Shown: piece after piece, positions 17,735 through 27,256 of the stretch
Position numbering within the stretch: the first letter of the stretch is position 1
How the letters are laid out: each line of letters starts with the position of its first letter
From: Acidovorax sp. SUPP3334
GTDB taxonomy: Bacteria; Pseudomonadota; Gammaproteobacteria; Burkholderiales; Burkholderiaceae_C
Assembly (NCBI RefSeq): GCF_030159055.1
Contig: NZ_BQXQ01000026.1
Span: 1-64,000, forward strand
Reading direction: 5' to 3'
Length of the DNA stretch: 64,000 nucleotides
Translations under genes and position numbers: made by a program
The notes under the pieces: model-generated
Seen by the model: the letters and a program-made list of their open reading frames with translations, nothing else
Databases searched by the model: none
Told to the model about the DNA's origin: nothing

Positions 17735-18955
17735 TTGCGCCTCTTGCACACTTCCGACTGGCATCTGGGCCAGCATTTCATGGGCCAGACCCGCCAAACC
17801 GAACACCTTGCCTTCATCGACTGGCTGGCGGAGCAGGTACGCGTGAATGGTATCGACGCCGTCGTCGTGGCTGGCGACATCTTTGATACCGGCGCCCCGC
17901 CCAGTTACGCGCGTGAGTTGTACAACCACTGCGTTTTGGCAATGCGCGATGCCGGTACCGAGTTTGTGGTGCTAGGTGGCAATCATGACTCGGTGTCCAT
18001 GTTGGGCGAAAGCCGCAGCTTGCTGGCGCACCTCAACACGCGGGTGGTTCCCGGCATGGCGGAGCACCCTGAAGACCAGGTGCTGGTGCTCCACACCCGC
18101 TCCGGCGTGCCTGGAGCCGTGTTGTGCGCTGTGCCGTTTTTGCGCGCACGGGATCTTTTGCTGAGCCAGCCGGGGCAAAGTGCGGGCGATAAGCAATTGG
18201 CGCTGCAGGCATCCATCCGTGCCCATTACCAAGCCTTGCACGCCCTGGCTGTGGAGCGCAGCGCCGCGCTGGGCGGTTTGCCGATCGTGGCAACCGGACA
18301 CCTGACCACCGTCGGCGCCAGCGCCAGCGAGTCGGTGCGCGAAATCTACGTCGGCTCGTTGGAAGCCTTTCCCACCAATGCCTTTCCACCCGCCGACTAC
18401 ATTGCTCTGGGCCACATTCACCAGCCGCAAAAAGTGGGGGGGCTGGACCACGTGCGCTACAGCGGCTCACCGATACCGCTGAGCTTTGACGAGGCACGCC
18501 AGCGCAAGGAAGTGTTGTTGGTCGATTTCGATCTGGCCGGTCTGAAGGCCGTGACGCCTATAGCAGTCCCTCGTTTTCAGCCACTGGCAAGCGTGAAAGG
18601 TCGCTTGGCGGAGTTGCCGGCGGCTTTTGCCGAAGCCGCCGCTCATGGAAACGACTCGCGACCGGTGTGGATCGAAGTGGAAGTGGTCCACGACGACTAC
18701 CTTTCCGACCTGCAGGTGCGCGTTGCCAAGATGGCGGAGGGTTTGCCGATCCAGATCCTGCGCGTGCGCAGGGCCCGAAATGCACTTTCCACCTTGCTGG
18801 AGCCCTCTTCCGGCGAAACGCTCGACGAGCTGGGACCCGCAGAGGTCTTTGCCCGGCGGTTGGCTGCCCAGTCGCTTGAGCCTGCAATGGAGGAGCGCCT
18901 TTCAGCGTTGTATCGGACCGTCTTGTCCGATCTCCAGGAAAGGCCCGCACCATGA
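17735..18955 (+). CDS. sbcD: Nuclease SbcCD subunit D (Mre11-like)
   Basis: The metallophosphoesterase subunit of the SbcCD complex, which cleaves DNA hairpins and blocked ends. The five phosphoesterase motifs are seen: DWHLG, GDIFDTG, GGNHD, ATGHLTTVG and LGHIHQPQ. The family begins M-R-L-L-H-T-S-D-W-H-L-G; here the matching first codon is TTG at 17735, giving 406 residues. Frames open as far as 17576 overlap the divergent rpmE2 gene and add unrelated residues. The end overlaps sbcC by four bases. Confidence 0.92.
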   Translation: MRLLHTSDWHLGQHFMGQTRQTEHLAFIDWLAEQVRVNGIDAVVVAGDIFDTGAPPSYARELYNHCVLAMRDAGTEFVVLGGNHDSVSMLGESRSLLAHLNTRVVPGMAEHPEDQVLVLHTRSGVPGAVLCAVPFLRARDLLLSQPGQSAGDKQLALQASIRAHYQALHALAVERSAALGGLPIVATGHLTTVGASASESVREIYVGSLEAFPTNAFPPADYIALGHIHQPQKVGGLDHVRYSGSPIPLSFDEARQRKEVLLVDFDLAGLKAVTPIAVPRFQPLASVKGRLAELPAAFAEAAAHGNDSRPVWIEVEVVHDDYLSDLQVRVAKMAEGLPIQILRVRRARNALSTLLEPSSGETLDELGPAEVFARRLAAQSLEPAMEERLSALYRTVLSDLQERPAP

Positions 18956-21900
18956 GAATTCTGAGCCTGCGCCTCAAGAATCTGAATTCGCTCAAAGGCG
19001 AATGGCGCATTGACTTTACCGCTGCGCCGTTTGCCGGCAACGGCTTGTTCGCGATCACGGGTCCTACGGGGGCGGGCAAGACCACCATCCTTGATGCAAT
19101 CTGCCTGGCGCTATACCACCAGACGCCACGCATCGCGGGCGTGTCGCAAGGCGGCAATGAGGTCATGACCCGACACACCGCCGAATGCCTGGCCGAAGTG
19201 GAGTTCGAAGTCCGCGGGGCCTGCTATCGGGCGTTCTGGAGCCAACGCAGGGCACACGGCAAGGCCAATGGGGCGTTGCAGCAGGTGCAGGTGGAGCTGG
19301 TGGCTCAGGTTCACGGCGAAGGCAAGATTTTGACGACCAAGGTGCAGGACAAACTGCGCCAGACCGAGGTGCTGACGGGGCTTAATTTCGAGCGTTTCAC
19401 CCGGTCCATGCTGCTGGCGCAGGGCGGCTTCGCGGCCTTCCTGGAAGCCAGCGCTGGCAAGCGTGCGGAGTTGCTGGAGGAATTGACCGGGACCGACATC
19501 TATGGGCAGATCTCGCAGCGGGTATTCGAAAGCGCCCGCGACGCCCGCACTTTGCTGGAGCAACTGCGTGCCCGTGCCGGAGGAGTGGAGTTGCTGGACG
19601 ATTCCACGCGCGCCATATTGGCGGACGAGGCTCAGACGCTCGCCTCACAGGTGGAGACCCTGCGAGCACAGCGACAGGCCACCGCCCGGGAGCGTCAATG
19701 GCTGGCAGACAAAGACCGGTCCGAGATGCGGCATGGCGAGGCGGCTCGCCATCGGGAGCACGCCCAGGCCGAGTGGAATGCAGTCGCTGAGCAGCGCCAG
19801 CGCCTGGCCGCCAGCGAACCCGCAGCACGGCTGCAGCCTGTTTACATGGCATGGAAGTCCGCATTGCATGACGAGGAGGCCGTGGCTCAGCAACGAGAAG
19901 AAGCACAGGTTCGGCATGCTCAGGCCGTGGATCGCAGCGCACAGGCGCTTTGCCGGGTGCAGCGGGACAGCCAGCGTCTGGCCCGTTTTCGAGAGTTCGA
20001 ATGGCAGAACTGCGCAAAGGAACGGGTCGCGCTGGCCCAGGAGCTTGCAGCGGTACCCCAGCATGCCCAGTTGGGGGAACGGTTGAGCGGATGGCGCGAG
20101 CAATTCGCTGCCCGGGCGCAACGGCTTCAGTCAATGGCCGAAATTCAGGCGAGCCAAGAAAGACAAAGCATGGAATGGCAGGTGCTGGAGGCACAGCGCT
20201 CCAGCCACGAACAAGCATGCCAGCGCGCGGCTGCATCCTTGACGGAGGCGCAAAAAGCGGTGGCGGAGGCCCGTCAGGTGCACGATCGCCTGGCGATGGG
20301 CCGCGAAGAATCCGAATGGCGCAACGCCCCATTGCAACTGCTTGAACGCAGCCATGCGTGGGATCGCCTGAGCCAGAGCCTGAGTGCTTGGCAGCAAGCC
20401 CAATCGCGCCATGCCCATTGGTTGGCGGCGCAACGGGAGCGGCAACGGCAGCAGGCAGACGAGGCACAGGCCGTGCGGTCGCTGCGCGAGCGTTACGCAA
20501 ACCTGAACCGGCAAGTGCAGGACCAGGAAAAACTCCTGGCACAGGAGCAGCGCATTCAGGCCCTCGAAGTGCATCGCCGCCATTTGCAGCCGGGCGAGCC
20601 CTGTCCGCTGTGCGGATCGACCACCCATCCGGCCATTGAAGCCTATGAGGCGTTGGACGTCTCTGCGACCCAGTCCGCACGGGACATGCTTCGCAAGGAA
20701 CTCGATGACGTGACCGAGCAGGGACAGGAGCGGCGGTCTCGCCTGGCTGCGCTGCAGGCGCAAAGCGAACAATCTGCGCAGCAGATCGCTGAGAGCGAGG
20801 AGGCTTTGGCACAACTGGTGAAGCAATGGCAGGACCATTGTGCAGCCAGCGATTGGCCGTCAGATGCCATGGATGCCCAGGCCGTGGCCGAAGCCCAGGC
20901 GCGATGCGCAGCAGAACTGCAAGCGGCTCAGAAACAGTGGGCTGCGCTGGTCCAGGCAAAGACGCGACTCGAAGAGACGCTGTCTGCCCTGCAGCAGGCG
21001 GAACAGGCCGATCGTGCGGCGTTGCAGCAATTGGCTTTGTCGGGCAAGGACATGCAGGCTGCGCAGCAGCGGGCGGAAGAACTTGTTCAACACCGCCAGC
21101 GGGTGCGAAACCTGCACGCAGAAGCCGAAGCGGCATTGGCCGATCAATTGCAAACCTTGGGGTACGCGCTGCCCGCCGATGGCACGGCGTGGTTGCAGCA
21201 GCGTGCCGATGAGCACCGTGCGTGGCAGGCTTTTCAAGCTCGCCTTCAAGCGCTGGCATCCGATGAATCGTCACTGAAGCAGATCGCCGCAATGGCGTGC
21301 GAGGTCGCTGAACGCTGGACCGCTCTGGGTGGGGCCGGTACGTCGGTCGAGATCGAGCCTTGGCGGTCAGATGAGTCTGGATCCGGGTCGGAGGCACTTG
21401 CACAAGCAGTTGAGCAAGCGGAGGCCTTGTGGCGTGCGGCAGAGAACGAGGTGGCCATGCTGCAAGGCACGATGGAGTCCTTGCAGCGCCGGCATGCAGA
21501 TGTGCAGACGGCCAAAGCGCAGGCCACGCAAGCCTGGACACAGGCTCTGGCGCTCAGCCCGTTCGCCGATGAGGCCGCTTTCCAGGCGGCTGGCATGGCC
21601 GAGCCTGAGCGCGAGACGTTGCGCACGCGGCTGGCGGAACTGCAACAGGCGCTGGCCGAGGCGACAGCCCTGGAAGATGCTGCAAAGGCCGCCCTTGCGG
21701 AACTACAGGCCTTGCCACTCACTGAACGCAGTGCGGAGGACCTTGCTGCGTTGATGGCGCAGTCGGAGGCTGAACTCTCTTTGGTGGCACAGCAGCAGGG
21801 TGCCATCGCGAGCCGGCTGCAAGACGATGCGCAGCGCCGCGATGGCCTGCAGGCGCTGTTGGCGCAGATCCAGGCTCAGGAAGCCGACCACGACCTGTGG

Positions 21901-22407
21901 CAACACCTCAACGGCCTGATCGGTTCAGCCGACGGTGCCAAGTACCGGAAGTTCGCCCAGGGCCTCACGCTGGACCATTTGGTGCATCTGGCGAATCGGC
22001 AACTGGGGCGGCTGCACGGGCGCTACCGGCTGGGCCGCCGCTCGGCGGGTGAGCTGGAACTGGAGGTGATCGACACCTGGCAGGCCGATGCGGCCCGTGA
22101 CACCCGAACGTTGTCGGGCGGCGAGAGCTTTCTGGTGAGCCTGGCGCTGGCGTTGGCGCTTTCTGACCTGGTGAGCCACAAGGCTAGCATCGACTCGCTC
22201 TTTCTCGACGAAGGATTCGGCACGCTGGATGGCGAAACGCTGGAAACCGCCCTGGATGTGCTGGACACGCTCAATGCCAGCGGAAAGACCATCGGCATCA
22301 TCAGCCACGTGGAGGCCCTCAAGGAGCGCATCCCCGTGCAGATTCGCGTACACAAGGGCGTGGGCCTGGGCTACAGCGCGCTGGAGCGGCGATTCTCCGT
22401 GGGCTGA
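18952..22407 (+). CDS. sbcC: Nuclease SbcCD subunit C (Rad50-like ATPase)
   Basis: A 1151-residue SMC-family ATPase. Walker A is GPTGAGKTTILDAI (residue 37 on), the signature is TLSGGESFLVSLALALALSDL, and Walker B is LFLDEGFGTLDGETL. Two long coiled coils flank the zinc hook CPLC at residues 551-554 (GEPCPLCGSTTHPAIEAY), through which two molecules join. With SbcD it degrades palindromic or protein-blocked DNA ends. The ATG overlaps the sbcD stop (atga). Glutamine/alanine-rich coiled coils explain several long but spurious opposite-strand frames here. Confidence 0.96.
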   Translation: MRILSLRLKNLNSLKGEWRIDFTAAPFAGNGLFAITGPTGAGKTTILDAICLALYHQTPRIAGVSQGGNEVMTRHTAECLAEVEFEVRGACYRAFWSQRRAHGKANGALQQVQVELVAQVHGEGKILTTKVQDKLRQTEVLTGLNFERFTRSMLLAQGGFAAFLEASAGKRAELLEELTGTDIYGQISQRVFESARDARTLLEQLRARAGGVELLDDSTRAILADEAQTLASQVETLRAQRQATARERQWLADKDRSEMRHGEAARHREHAQAEWNAVAEQRQRLAASEPAARLQPVYMAWKSALHDEEAVAQQREEAQVRHAQAVDRSAQALCRVQRDSQRLARFREFEWQNCAKERVALAQELAAVPQHAQLGERLSGWREQFAARAQRLQSMAEIQASQERQSMEWQVLEAQRSSHEQACQRAAASLTEAQKAVAEARQVHDRLAMGREESEWRNAPLQLLERSHAWDRLSQSLSAWQQAQSRHAHWLAAQRERQRQQADEAQAVRSLRERYANLNRQVQDQEKLLAQEQRIQALEVHRRHLQPGEPCPLCGSTTHPAIEAYEALDVSATQSARDMLRKELDDVTEQGQERRSRLAALQAQSEQSAQQIAESEEALAQLVKQWQDHCAASDWPSDAMDAQAVAEAQARCAAELQAAQKQWAALVQAKTRLEETLSALQQAEQADRAALQQLALSGKDMQAAQQRAEELVQHRQRVRNLHAEAEAALADQLQTLGYALPADGTAWLQQRADEHRAWQAFQARLQALASDESSLKQIAAMACEVAERWTALGGAGTSVEIEPWRSDESGSGSEALAQAVEQAEALWRAAENEVAMLQGTMESLQRRHADVQTAKAQATQAWTQALALSPFADEAAFQAAGMAEPERETLRTRLAELQQALAEATALEDAAKAALAELQALPLTERSAEDLAALMAQSEAELSLVAQQQGAIASRLQDDAQRRDGLQALLAQIQAQEADHDLWQHLNGLIGSADGAKYRKFAQGLTLDHLVHLANRQLGRLHGRYRLGRRSAGELELEVIDTWQADAARDTRTLSGGESFLVSLALALALSDLVSHKASIDSLFLDEGFGTLDGETLETALDVLDTLNASGKTIGIISHVEALKERIPVQIRVHKGVGLGYSALERRFSVG

Positions 22408-22630
22408 GCCGGCCGGGGACCGTTGTATGCGGCGCGCGGCCTGATGAGCTGTCCGCTGTCGCGCTGTTCCAGCGCGTGGGCCACCCAGCCGATGGACCGC
22501 CCGAGGGCAAAGAGGCCGAAGGCTGCTCCCTCCGGAAGCGCCAGGTGCCGCCGCAGGGAGACCGGCGCGAAATCGATCGAAGGCCGCTGACCGGTCAGCG
22601 CTTGCCTGACTGCAGGACGGTGCGACCTTC
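22405..22630 (-). pseudogene. Remnant of a citrate-synthase-family C-terminus
   Basis: On the minus strand one frame reads VRQALTGQRPSIDFAP, then LRRHLALPEGAAFGLFALG, then RSIGWVAHALEQRDSGQLI, then RPRAAYNGP. This matches the last ~70 residues of citrate synthase family proteins, including the ALGRSIGWVAHALEQ block and the terminal RPRA.Y.GP. No start codon or upstream part exists: the frame meets a stop at about 22633, inside the rho terminator, and runs out at 22371 inside the sbcC 3' end. It is a gene fragment left between sbcC and rho. This is the only content recognised in the 317-bp gap besides the terminator. Confidence 0.7.
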
Positions 22631-22635
22631 AGCAA

Positions 22636-22669
22636 AAAGCCCCGCAGGCCGGATGGCCTGAGGGGCTTT
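22636..22669 (-). terminator. Rho-independent terminator of rho
   Basis: aaagcccc (22636-22643) and ggggcttt (22662-22669) form a long stem, extended inward by gcaggcc/ggcctg. On the minus strand a run of T (gctttttgctg) follows. It lies 56 bp beyond the rho stop codon. Confidence 0.85.
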
Positions 22670-22724
22670 GAGCTAGATGTGCAGCGGCGCGGTGCGGGCT
22701 ACACCATGCAATCGGCGAAAGGTC

Positions 22725-23987
22725 TCAACCGCCTCGGCGCATCATGTCGAAGAAGTCCACATTGGTCTTCGTCGCCTTCATGTTCTTGATCATGAGCTCC
22801 ATCGACTCGATCTCGTCCATGTTGTACATGAACTGGCGCAGGATGCGGGTCTTTTGCAGGATTTCGGGTGGCAGCAGCAGTTCTTCGCGGCGGGTGCCGC
22901 TCTTGTTGAGCTCGATGGCCGGGAACACGCGCTTTTCGTACAGGCGGCGGTTCAGGTGGATTTCGCTGTTGCCCGTGCCCTTGAACTCTTCGAAGATCAC
23001 TTCGTCCATGCGGCTGCCGGTATCGACCAGTGCGGTAGCGATGATGGTCAGCGAGCCGCCTTCTTCCACTTTGCGCGCTGCGCCGAAGAAGCGCTTGGGG
23101 CGCTGCAGCGCAGCGGCATCCACACCACCCGAAAGCACCTTGCCGGAGGAGGGCACGACGTTGTTGTAGGCACGGGCCAGGCGCGTGATGGAGTCCAGCA
23201 GAATCACCACGTCCTTCTTCAATTCCACCAGGCGCTTGGCGCGCTCGATGACCATTTCAGCCACGTGCACGTGGCGCGCAGCGGGCTCGTCGAAGGTGGA
23301 GGCGATGATTTCGCCTTTCACCGTGCGCTGCATTTCGGTCACTTCTTCAGGCCGTTCGTCCACCAGCAGCACCATGAGGTGGACGTCGGGATTGTTGGCG
23401 GTGATGGCGTGGGCGATGTGCTGCATCATCATCGTCTTGCCGCTCTTGGGTGGTGCGACGATCAGCGCGCGTTGGCCGCGGCCGATGGGGGCGATGATGT
23501 CGATGATGCGGCCGGTGATGTTCTCTTCGCCCTTCATGTCCCGCTCGAGCTTCATCTGCTCCTTGGGGAACAGCGGCGTCAGGTTCTCGAACATCACCTT
23601 GTGCTTGTTCTGTTCCGGTGGGCCGCCGTTGACGGCGTCCAGCTTGGTCAGCGCGAAGTAGCGTTCCCCGTCCTTGGGCGTGCGCACTTCGCCTTCGATC
23701 ATGTCGCCGGTGTGCAGGTTGAAGCGGCGAACCTGGCTCGGCGAGATGTAGATGTCGTCGGTGCTCGCGGTGTAGCTCGTGTCCGGGCTGCGCAGGAAGC
23801 CGAAGCCGTCGGGCAGAATTTCCAGCACGCCGTCGGCGAAGACTTGTTCGCCCGCCTTAGCGCGCTTTTTGATGATCGCGAACATCAGCTCTTGCTTGCG
23901 CATGCGCCCGGTGTTTTCGATCTCCAGCTCTTCGGCCTGCTTGAGCACTTCGGACACGTGCAGTGCCTTGAGTTCGTTTAAATGCAT
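22725..23987 (-). CDS. rho: Transcription termination factor Rho
   Basis: A 420-residue hexameric RNA helicase that ends transcription. It has the N-terminal [33 protein letters not shown] helical domain, the RNA-binding cold-shock-like fold ([15 protein letters not shown]), Walker [12 protein letters not shown], Walker [17 protein letters not shown], and the Q-loop/R-loop region [30 protein letters not shown]. Length and sequence are typical of betaproteobacteria. trxA precedes it on the same strand, the usual order. Confidence 0.98.
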   Translation of the reverse strand: MHLNELKALHVSEVLKQAEELEIENTGRMRKQELMFAIIKKRAKAGEQVFADGVLEILPDGFGFLRSPDTSYTASTDDIYISPSQVRRFNLHTGDMIEGEVRTPKDGERYFALTKLDAVNGGPPEQNKHKVMFENLTPLFPKEQMKLERDMKGEENITGRIIDIIAPIGRGQRALIVAPPKSGKTMMMQHIAHAITANNPDVHLMVLLVDERPEEVTEMQRTVKGEIIASTFDEPAARHVHVAEMVIERAKRLVELKKDVVILLDSITRLARAYNNVVPSSGKVLSGGVDAAALQRPKRFFGAARKVEEGGSLTIIATALVDTGSRMDEVIFEEFKGTGNSEIHLNRRLYEKRVFPAIELNKSGTRREELLLPPEILQKTRILRQFMYNMDEIESMELMIKNMKATKTNVDFFDMMRRGG

Positions 23988-24197
23988 GGGGTGACTCCTG
24001 AACGGAGCGGGTATGAAATCAGGGGAGAGGCCTGAAGCCGGGTGGACGCTGTTTGCGGACCTCGGCGGACCTGGGGATCTGGGACCGGCCGCTTGTGCAT
24101 GCGGACACGATGATCTGCGGCGATTATGACAGGAAAAAATTCCGTTTTGCCAGGGGCCGCGCAGCCTGAACGCTGCAAGAGGTTACGCGGTGTACGG

Positions 24198-24235
24198 GAT
24201 GGCGCGGCGCTGAGAAAGCCGCAGCGGGCGCCATC
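24198..24235 (-). other. Hairpin in the trxA-rho intergenic region
   Basis: gatggcgc (24198-24205) and gcgccatc (24228-24235) form an 8-bp GC-rich stem just after the trxA stop. There is no T-tract, so it may stabilise or attenuate rather than terminate. The rest of the 256-bp gap up to rho shows nothing recognisable. Confidence 0.4.
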
Positions 24236-24243
24236 CTCGGGGA

Positions 24244-24576
24244 TCAGGCGAGTTGCTGGTCGATGAATGCGGTGAGCTGCGTCTTGCTCATCGCACCGAC
24301 CTTGGTGGCGGCCAGTTGGCCGTCCTTGAAGAGCATGAGTGTCGGAATGCCGCGGATGCCGAACTTGGCGGGTACCTCGCGGTTCTCGTCCACATTCATC
24401 TTGGCGACGGTCAGCTTGCCTTGGTACGTGCAGGCGACTTCGTCCAGGATGGGGGCAATCATCTTGCAGGGGCCGCACCATTCGGCCCAGTAATCGACCA
24501 ACACCGTGGTGCCGGGTTGCAGCACGTCGGTTTCAAAACTGGCGTCGGAAAGGTGTTTGATGAGATCGCTTGCCAT
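24244..24576 (-). CDS. trxA: Thioredoxin 1
   Basis: A 110-residue thioredoxin with the active site [13 protein letters not shown], the conserved cis-proline region [14 protein letters not shown] and the C-terminal helix. It reduces protein disulfides in the cytoplasm. The gene is upstream of rho and divergent from the addB-like gene; 58 bp separate the two starts. Confidence 0.97.
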   Translation of the reverse strand: MASDLIKHLSDASFETDVLQPGTTVLVDYWAEWCGPCKMIAPILDEVACTYQGKLTVAKMNVDENREVPAKFGIRGIPTLMLFKDGQLAATKVGAMSKTQLTAFIDQQLA

Positions 24577-24634
24577 GGCACATTCCTTGTTGAAGCAAGT
24601 TGGGGTGGGCGGGTCCGGATAAAGTCAGGGGATT

Positions 24635-27256
24635 GTGACAGAAAGACATTTCCCGCCCCACGGTGTGGCCGCAGCCTCCGATGCTATGACAGTCATAGCG
24701 AAAAACGATGTTTCAGGCAGCGTTTGGGGCCCGGTGCTGGATCAGGTGCAAGCCCATATCCAGCGCGTTGGCGCGCACCCCGCCACGGTGGTGGTACTGG
24801 TGCCGTACGCCCAGCTCATGGCGCAGGCGCAGCGCGAATGGGCGCGCCGCGTGCCTGAGGGTTTTGCGCCCCGTTTCGAAACGACGCGGAACTGGGCGAG
24901 CCGCATTGCGCCGTTCGTGCCCGAAGGCGACGATCTCTCGCACGACATGGCGCGCGACACGCTCACCGCCCGGGCACTGCTCGACCGCGCAGGGTTGGCC
25001 GAGCAGCGCGACGCACTCGCGACGCCCTTGCTCGAAGCCGCAGCGCAGTTGTCCGGCGTGGTCTGCGCCGTGCCGCCGTCCGAGCGCGAAGGCTGGGCGA
25101 GCAACGCGCGTGAATTGATGCCGCCCGCTGGCGACGGCGCCCCGCTGCGCTATGAAGCCGCGGTGGCGCGCATCGCCCTCGAATGGGTGCTGGCTTCTCG
25201 CCATGCGACGGACGTGCTGTTCGAACCGGGTGTGCGCAGGGCGGTGGATGCGCTCGTGGTGCTCGGCGGTTTCCAATCCGATCCGCTGGCGCAAACGCTG
25301 TGCGCCCGGTGGGGCGACCGTTCCCTGTCGCTGGCGCTCGGTGCTGCGCATTCATTAGGAGCCATGGTCCCTCGGGGCCAGGTGTTCCTGCATGCCGCGG
25401 CCGACGCCGAGGACGAAGCCCAGCGCGCGGCTGCCTGCGTCTTGCATCGCCTGGGGCAGGGCCACGCACCGCTGGCCCTGGCCGCGATCGACCGCGCGCT
25501 CACCCGGCGCATCAGCGCACTGTTGCTCGGGCGCGGGGTGGCCGTGCATGACGAGAACGGCTGGACCCTGTCCACCACCCGGGCTGCCTCCCGGGTGATG
25601 GCGGCGTTGCGCGCATGCGCCTGGAACGCATCGGCCGACGCGGTGCTGGACTGGCTCAAGCACGCACCCGCCGCCGACCCGTCGGCCGTGGGTGCCGCCG
25701 AGAAATGGCTGCGCAAAGCCGGCATGGGCCAATGGATGGCCGTGCAGGAGCGCAGCGATGCCATGCCGCCTGCGCTGGAGGCCGTTCAGGCGCTGGTGGA
25801 GCAGGCGCAGGCATGGCGCGCTCCCTTGCAGGCGGCGCGCCCGCTGCCCGGGTGGATTTCCGCTGTGCGTGAACTGTTGCGTGCCACCGGGCAGTGGGAT
25901 GCCCTGGTAGGCGATGCCGCCGGCGAGCGCGTGCTGGCCGAGTTGCGGCTGCACGATGGTTTGCCCTCCGATCTGGAGGCGCTGGAGAGCGCGGGCCGGC
26001 GCATGTCGCTGGTGGAGTTCACCCGCTGGGTGAACGAGGTGCTCGAGGCCGCCCGCTACCGCCCTGACCATGATGGCAGCGCGTCGGTGTTCGTCGTGCC
26101 GCTGCCGCAGATACTGGCGCGCCCCTTCGCCACCCTGGTCGTTCCGGGTTGCGATGAAAAGCGCCTGCAGCCCGCGCCGGAGCCTCCCGGCGCCTGGACC
26201 CGCGCACAGCGCGAAGGTCTGGGCTTGCCCACCCGCGAGGCGCTGGAAACCGCACTTCGCGACGCATGGGGCAGCGCCTTGCACACGGCCTATGTGGACG
26301 TTCTCTGGCGCAGTGGTGACGACGGTGGCGAGCCCCTGCTCGCCAGTCCGTTGGTCCTTGCGCTGCATTTGGACGGCCTGGCGCAGGACGGCGCCGACCC
26401 GCGCGGCCTGCGCGAGGTGCCGCTCACCCCGGTGCCCCGGCCCATGCCCACGGGCGAGGCATTGCCAGTGCTGCAACTGTCCTCCACCGCTTACTCTGAT
26501 CTGCGCCATTGCCCCTACCGGTTCTTCGCGCTGCGCCAACTGGGTCTGCAGGAAGCCGACGAACTGGGGGCCGAGGTGGGCAAGCGGGACTTCGGCAATT
26601 GGCTGCATGCCGTGCTACAGCGCTTTCACGAAGCCCTGCAGGCCGAGCCGACCGAGGGCATGCCGGAGCGCCGCGCCCTCATGGACGCGGCCGCCGAAGC
26701 CGTCACGCGATCGCAGCGGCTGGAGGCCGGCGAGTTTCTGCCGTTCGCCTCCGGCTGGCCGGCCCTGCGCGATGGCTACCTTCGCTGGCTGCGGGAGCAC
26801 GAGGGGCAGGGCGCTACTTTTCGGCAGGCCGAGGTGCGCTCGGCACAGCCGCTAGGGCCGCTCAAGCTGGTGGGGCTGCTGGACCGCATCGATGCCGTGC
26901 GCGCCGAGGTGCCTGGCGAGGAGCCCACCGTTTTGGTGATCGATTACAAGACCGAGAGCGAGGCCGTCACGCGCAAGCGCCTTGCCGCCGGAACCGAGGA
27001 CACGCAACTGGCGTTCTACGCCGCACTGCTGCACCACGACCATTTGCGAGCGGCCTATGTCAATGTGGGCGAACGCGGCGAGACGCGCACTTTCGAGCAA
27101 ACCGACGTCGTGGCCCTGCGCGATCAATTGGTAGAGGGCATCCTGCACGACTTCGAGCGCATTGCCGGCGGTGCGGCCCTGCCTGCGCTGGGCGAGGGCG
27201 CGGTGTGCGACTACTGCGCTGCGCGCGGGCTGTGCCGCAAGGACTTCTGGTCATGA
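24635..27256 (+). CDS. addB: AddB-like subunit of an ATP-dependent nuclease, Fe-S type
   Basis: An 873-residue protein with a degenerate UvrD-like N-terminal half and a C-terminal PD-(D/E)XK nuclease. Features seen are SSTAYSDLRHCPYRFFALRQLGL (Cys626), the catalytic strand VLVIDYKTES followed by TQLAFYAALL, and the closing CDYCAARGLC (Cys858, 861, 867). One cysteine before and three after the nuclease fold form the iron-sulfur staple of AddB-type enzymes. No intact Walker A is visible, as expected for AddB. It starts with GTG at 24635 behind cagggg; ATG 24686 is an alternative. It overlaps addA by four bases. The pair processes double-strand ends for recombination. Confidence 0.85.
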   Translation: MTERHFPPHGVAAASDAMTVIAKNDVSGSVWGPVLDQVQAHIQRVGAHPATVVVLVPYAQLMAQAQREWARRVPEGFAPRFETTRNWASRIAPFVPEGDDLSHDMARDTLTARALLDRAGLAEQRDALATPLLEAAAQLSGVVCAVPPSEREGWASNARELMPPAGDGAPLRYEAAVARIALEWVLASRHATDVLFEPGVRRAVDALVVLGGFQSDPLAQTLCARWGDRSLSLALGAAHSLGAMVPRGQVFLHAAADAEDEAQRAAACVLHRLGQGHAPLALAAIDRALTRRISALLLGRGVAVHDENGWTLSTTRAASRVMAALRACAWNASADAVLDWLKHAPAADPSAVGAAEKWLRKAGMGQWMAVQERSDAMPPALEAVQALVEQAQAWRAPLQAARPLPGWISAVRELLRATGQWDALVGDAAGERVLAELRLHDGLPSDLEALESAGRRMSLVEFTRWVNEVLEAARYRPDHDGSASVFVVPLPQILARPFATLVVPGCDEKRLQPAPEPPGAWTRAQREGLGLPTREALETALRDAWGSALHTAYVDVLWRSGDDGGEPLLASPLVLALHLDGLAQDGADPRGLREVPLTPVPRPMPTGEALPVLQLSSTAYSDLRHCPYRFFALRQLGLQEADELGAEVGKRDFGNWLHAVLQRFHEALQAEPTEGMPERRALMDAAAEAVTRSQRLEAGEFLPFASGWPALRDGYLRWLREHEGQGATFRQAEVRSAQPLGPLKLVGLLDRIDAVRAEVPGEEPTVLVIDYKTESEAVTRKRLAAGTEDTQLAFYAALLHHDHLRAAYVNVGERGETRTFEQTDVVALRDQLVEGILHDFERIAGGAALPALGEGAVCDYCAARGLCRKDFWS

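Noticed and set aside
19397-21541. 714-codon open frame opposite sbcC
   Set aside because: Low-complexity Pro/Arg/Ala text; sbcC has all ATPase and zinc-hook motifs on the plus strand.
26509-27252. N-terminal extension of AddA to 1381 residues
   Set aside because: The extension is an out-of-frame reading of the addB nuclease domain. The ATG at 27253 overlaps the addB stop and fits the family.
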